Positions 61,275-64,000 of a DNA stretch of 64,000 nucleotides are shown here, piece after piece (position 1 is the first letter of the stretch; every line of letters begins with the position of its first letter). The translations under genes and the position numbers were made by a program. The DNA is from Pedobacter aquatilis (GTDB lineage: Bacteria > Bacteroidota > Bacteroidia > Sphingobacteriales > Sphingobacteriaceae). The notes under the pieces are model-generated. The model was not told where the DNA came from. It searched no databases and saw nothing but the letters and a program-made list of their open reading frames with translations. The stretch covers positions 124,001 through 188,000 of the forward strand of contig NZ_JAUFPW010000035.1 of the NCBI RefSeq assembly GCF_030409415.1, given 5' to 3'.

Positions 61275-64000
61275 ATGCCGGATACTTTTTATTCAGCTAT
61301 TTTTGACTCAATTACTGAGCCTTCACTAATTTTGAATTTTTCAAAAAACAGTGTCGACGTTATTGATGCATCCGCGAGTTTCATGAATTTCTTTAATTTA
61401 AAAAAAGATGAAATTATTGGTAAGCCTTACGATGCAGTACTTTCTCTTTGCAATTTAAAACATAATCAATTAATTAGACTTAATGATAAAATTGTTGAAG
61501 CGGTGAATTCTGATTCGGCGGTAAGTTGTGACCTCTATTACGAAGAAGACAAAAAACAATTTAACATCGAGTTTTGCAAACCATCGTATGTAAATAATCA
61601 ACACATAATTCTTAATAAATTTTGGCTTAGCGCTGTCGAAAACGCAGCATTACCTAAAAGTATTGATGAGCAAACGTTTAAGCTTTTAGTTCAGGAAGGA
61701 ATGGATATGATTGCCGTTTTAGATATAGAGGGCAAATATCAATACGTTAGCCCAACTTCTTTTAATATTTTAGGTTTAGCCCCGGATTATTTTATCGGTA
61801 AAAATGCTTTTGAGTTTATAAATCCTGATGATGCAGAAAGTGTTGGTTCTATATTATCGAGTATAAAACCTGGTGATAAAAGAACTTTACCACCATTTCG
61901 TTTTGTTGATAGTACTGGAAATTACAGATGGATTGAAACTGTACTTACCGATTTAACAAATGAGCCAAGTGTTTTAGGTATTGTTGCCAACTCCAGAGAT
62001 ATAACAGAGCGTATAAATTTTCAAAATGAAATATTATTAGCAAACGAAAGATACAAATATGTAACTAAAGCGACTGCTGAGGCAATATGGGATTGGGATG
62101 TTGCTACAAACTCACTTTATTGGGGGGAAGGCTTTTCTACCATTTTTGGGTATAGTGAAGCCGAACTGAAAAGCGATATGGACATCTGGTCTGTAAAAAT
62201 TCATCCTGAAGATTTAGAAAGAGTGGTTAAAGGATTAGATGAGGTTATTGAAAAAGGAAATCACCATTGGAGAGATGAATATAGAATGGAGCGAAGCGAT
62301 GGTTCTTACGCCACTGTTATTGATAATGGCTTTGTAATTTTTAATACCGAAGGTAATGCAATACGGGTTGTGGGTGCTATACAAGATATTTCTAAACGCA
62401 AGGCAGAAGAACAGCAACTAAAATTATTAGAATCGGTTGTTTTAAATACAACAGATTCTGTTGTAATTACTCGGTATAATCCTGATGATAAGCCGATTAG
62501 CAGGATTGTTTATGTGAACGATGCCTTTACCGAAATGACAGGTTACAGCCTTGATGAAATAAGAGCAGGCTCTCCTCGTATTTTAGAAGGTCCGCGTACA
62601 GATCAGGAAGAGGTTTCGAGGGTAATTTCTGAATTAGTAGAGGGCAAACCTGTAGAAGCAACCTTAATAAATTACAAAAAAAATGGGGATGAATTCTGGA
62701 CAAATTTCTCAATAACACCCATTGCCGATGAAAATGGTAAGTTTAATCGATGGATCTCAATCCAAAGAGACGTAACAGATACAAAAATAGAAGCAATCAG
62801 AGATAAGCTGTTATCAGAAATTGGTTTACTGTTTAACCAGCATTCCGATTTAAAGACAATAATGTACAAGGTATTATCAACAATTAGTAAATGCGGTAAT
62901 TTTTGTATAGCTGAGGTTTGGTTGCCAGATATTGAGCATAAAGAACTTGCATTGTTCTCTTACATCGTTGCTGATGAACAAATTGCAGAGTTTTATGATA
63001 GTACAAAAAGCCATAGAAAAGCCGCAAGGGGAGAAGGGCTTGCAGGTAAGGTTTGGGATAAAGATAAAATGGTTTCTTGGAGACTGGAAGAAGAATCTAA
63101 TAACATCATTCGTTTAACTGCTGCAAAAAAAGCTGGGTTAAAAACTGCTTTTGGCTTACCAATGATTGATAATGGGGTTCTTGTGGGCGTATTAATTTTA
63201 GCGGGCAGAGAGCAGCACCGTTTAGAAGGTATGGCCGTTTTATCTAACGATTTTGCTGAGCAATTAGGAATTGAAGTTAGCAGAAAACAATTAGAACAAG
63301 AACTAACTGAGATTTTTACTTTTGCGCCCGATATTTTAGCTATCATTAATAAAAATGGTTTTTTCACAAAAATAAATCCTGCGGCCGGCGAATTGCTTGG
63401 TTACACCGAAGCAGAACTTTTAAAATATCCATCCAGATCTTTTGTTCATCAGGATGATAGAAAGCAAACCGTTAAAATTATTAAAAATTTAAGTGCTGGT
63501 GGCGAGTCAAATAATTTTGAAAACAGATTCATCACTAAAAATGGCCAGGTTAAATGGTTATCATGGACGGCAAATTCAGTTTCTAATGAAGGTTCTATTT
63601 TTGCAGTAGCTAAAGATATTACCGAAAAGAAAATTTTAGAAGAACTACTTTTAAAAACTAATAGCCTTGCACGCGTAGGCAGTTGGGAAATAGATTTAGC
63701 AAATAAGTGGGTTTTTTGGTCGGATATAACTAGAGAAATTCACGAAGCGCCATCTTATTTTCAGCCAGATTTAATAAACAGTACCAACCATTTTAAAGAA
63801 GGAAAGAATAGAACCTTAATTGAAAGAAAATTTCAGGAGTGCATCAACTTTGGGCAACCATGGGATGAGGAAGTTGAAATAGAAACTTTTAAGGGTAACA
63901 ATAAGTGGGTAAGAACCATTGGGCAGGCTGAAATGGTTAACGATAAATGTACACGAATTTTTGGAAGTGTGCAGGATATAGATGATAGAAAGAAGGCCGA
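61275..64000 (+). CDS. Multi-PAS/GAF sensor protein, probably a histidine kinase (3' end outside window)
   Basis: The frame opens at ATG 61275 and runs without a stop to the edge (about 908 codons). There is no signal peptide or membrane segment. Domains in order: a degenerate PAS (1-110), PAS with PAC (about 135-250; ITERINFQNEILLANERYKY), PAS (about 255-375; GNHHWRDEYRMERSDGSYAT), a LOV-like or ordinary PAS (about 380-500; YVNDAFTEMTGYSLDEI and NYKKNGDEFWTNFSITPIAD, but without the GxNCRFLQ flavin motif), GAF (about 515-670; CGNFCIAEVWLPD), PAS (about 680-790) and a further PAS at the edge. A HisKA/HATPase output is expected beyond the edge but is not seen. Confidence 0.85.
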   Translation, partial: MPDTFYSAIFDSITEPSLILNFSKNSVDVIDASASFMNFFNLKKDEIIGKPYDAVLSLCNLKHNQLIRLNDKIVEAVNSDSAVSCDLYYEEDKKQFNIEFCKPSYVNNQHIILNKFWLSAVENAALPKSIDEQTFKLLVQEGMDMIAVLDIEGKYQYVSPTSFNILGLAPDYFIGKNAFEFINPDDAESVGSILSSIKPGDKRTLPPFRFVDSTGNYRWIETVLTDLTNEPSVLGIVANSRDITERINFQNEILLANERYKYVTKATAEAIWDWDVATNSLYWGEGFSTIFGYSEAELKSDMDIWSVKIHPEDLERVVKGLDEVIEKGNHHWRDEYRMERSDGSYATVIDNGFVIFNTEGNAIRVVGAIQDISKRKAEEQQLKLLESVVLNTTDSVVITRYNPDDKPISRIVYVNDAFTEMTGYSLDEIRAGSPRILEGPRTDQEEVSRVISELVEGKPVEATLINYKKNGDEFWTNFSITPIADENGKFNRWISIQRDVTDTKIEAIRDKLLSEIGLLFNQHSDLKTIMYKVLSTISKCGNFCIAEVWLPDIEHKELALFSYIVADEQIAEFYDSTKSHRKAARGEGLAGKVWDKDKMVSWRLEEESNNIIRLTAAKKAGLKTAFGLPMIDNGVLVGVLILAGREQHRLEGMAVLSNDFAEQLGIEVSRKQLEQELTEIFTFAPDILAIINKNGFFTKINPAAGELLGYTEAELLKYPSRSFVHQDDRKQTVKIIKNLSAGGESNNFENRFITKNGQVKWLSWTANSVSNEGSIFAVAKDITEKKILEELLLKTNSLARVGSWEIDLANKWVFWSDITREIHEAPSYFQPDLINSTNHFKEGKNRTLIERKFQECINFGQPWDEEVEIETFKGNNKWVRTIGQAEMVNDKCTRIFGSVQDIDDRKKA

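Noticed and set aside
62480-62780. LOV flavin-binding domain in the multi-PAS protein
   Set aside because: The surrounding pattern (NDAFTEMTGYSLDEI, RDVTDTK) is LOV-like, but the cysteine motif that binds flavin is replaced by SPRILEGPRTDQ, so it is not a photoactive LOV domain.

Overview
The window is AT-rich chromosomal DNA from a member of the Bacteroidota, most likely a Sphingobacteriaceae bacterium of the Pedobacter type. The basis is four SusC/SusD-type outer-membrane loci (one cut by the left edge), SusE, GH76/GH92 mannan enzymes, Reg_prop two-component sensors, an ECF sigma/FecR/STN-SusC cassette, DUF3823, DUF4142 and PA2169 proteins, and the small 'LGYxDW' protein type. Genus is inferred from overall style, not from a marker gene. 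I see no complete insertion sequence, phage, integron or CRISPR array. The one RNA gene is tRNA-Arg(CCG) at 41735-41809 (-).

Layout. (1) 2-7673 (+): end of an alpha-mannan utilisation locus: SusD (5' end outside), SusE-like lipoprotein, surface GH76, GH92, second GH76 and a ROK sugar kinase. (2) 8114-15191: sensory and stress genes: a 4-PAS histidine kinase (-), a small 'LGYxDW' protein (-), a GAF/PAS protein without a kinase domain (+), an SMP-30-like propeller (-), a PA2169 four-helix protein (+) and a DUF4142 lipoprotein (-). (3) 15335-25233 (+): a 7TMR-DISM receptor whose C-terminus is the zinc-ribbon/HTH part of an IS1595 transposase, then SusC, SusD, a frameshifted GH3 C-terminal remnant, a PF05426-type polysaccharide lyase and a GH88 unsaturated glucuronyl hydrolase. 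This looks like a polyuronan locus. (4) 25455-32429: 2H phosphoesterase, membrane-anchored winged-helix regulator (-), HD protein, OmpR-type response regulator and kinase, PepSY-like protein (probable frameshift), PAP2 phosphatase and GT39-type transferase. The last genes suggest envelope-lipid remodelling under the two-component pair. (5) 32563-40712 (+): ECF sigma, FecR anti-sigma, STN-bearing SusC, SusD and a secreted NPP/alkaline-phosphatase-type hydrolase. (6) 40799-45514: VOC protein (-), tRNA-Arg (-), siderophore-type TonB receptor (+) and DUF808 membrane protein (+). (7) 45501-60120: a hybrid-type regulator split into two overlapping genes (RR-AraC and Reg_prop kinase, both -), divergent from SusC, SusD, DUF3823 lipoprotein, a GH5-like glycosidase, aldose 1-epimerase and a sodium/sugar symporter. 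(8) 60592-64000: a small two-helix membrane protein (-) and a multi-PAS/GAF sensor running off the right edge.

How the genes work together. Each SusCD pair binds and imports an oligomer at the outer membrane, and neighbouring secreted hydrolases or lyases trim it. The loci carry different regulators: a Reg_prop two-component system, sigma/anti-sigma signalling through the STN domain, and perhaps the receptor-zinc-ribbon protein for the polyuronan locus. The last is inferred from position only. The most unusual object is that receptor-transposase fusion at 15335-17257. Other leads are the GH3 remnant, the split regulator with helically phased ATTGA repeats upstream of its target susC, and the sigma-controlled SusCD/phosphodiesterase locus.
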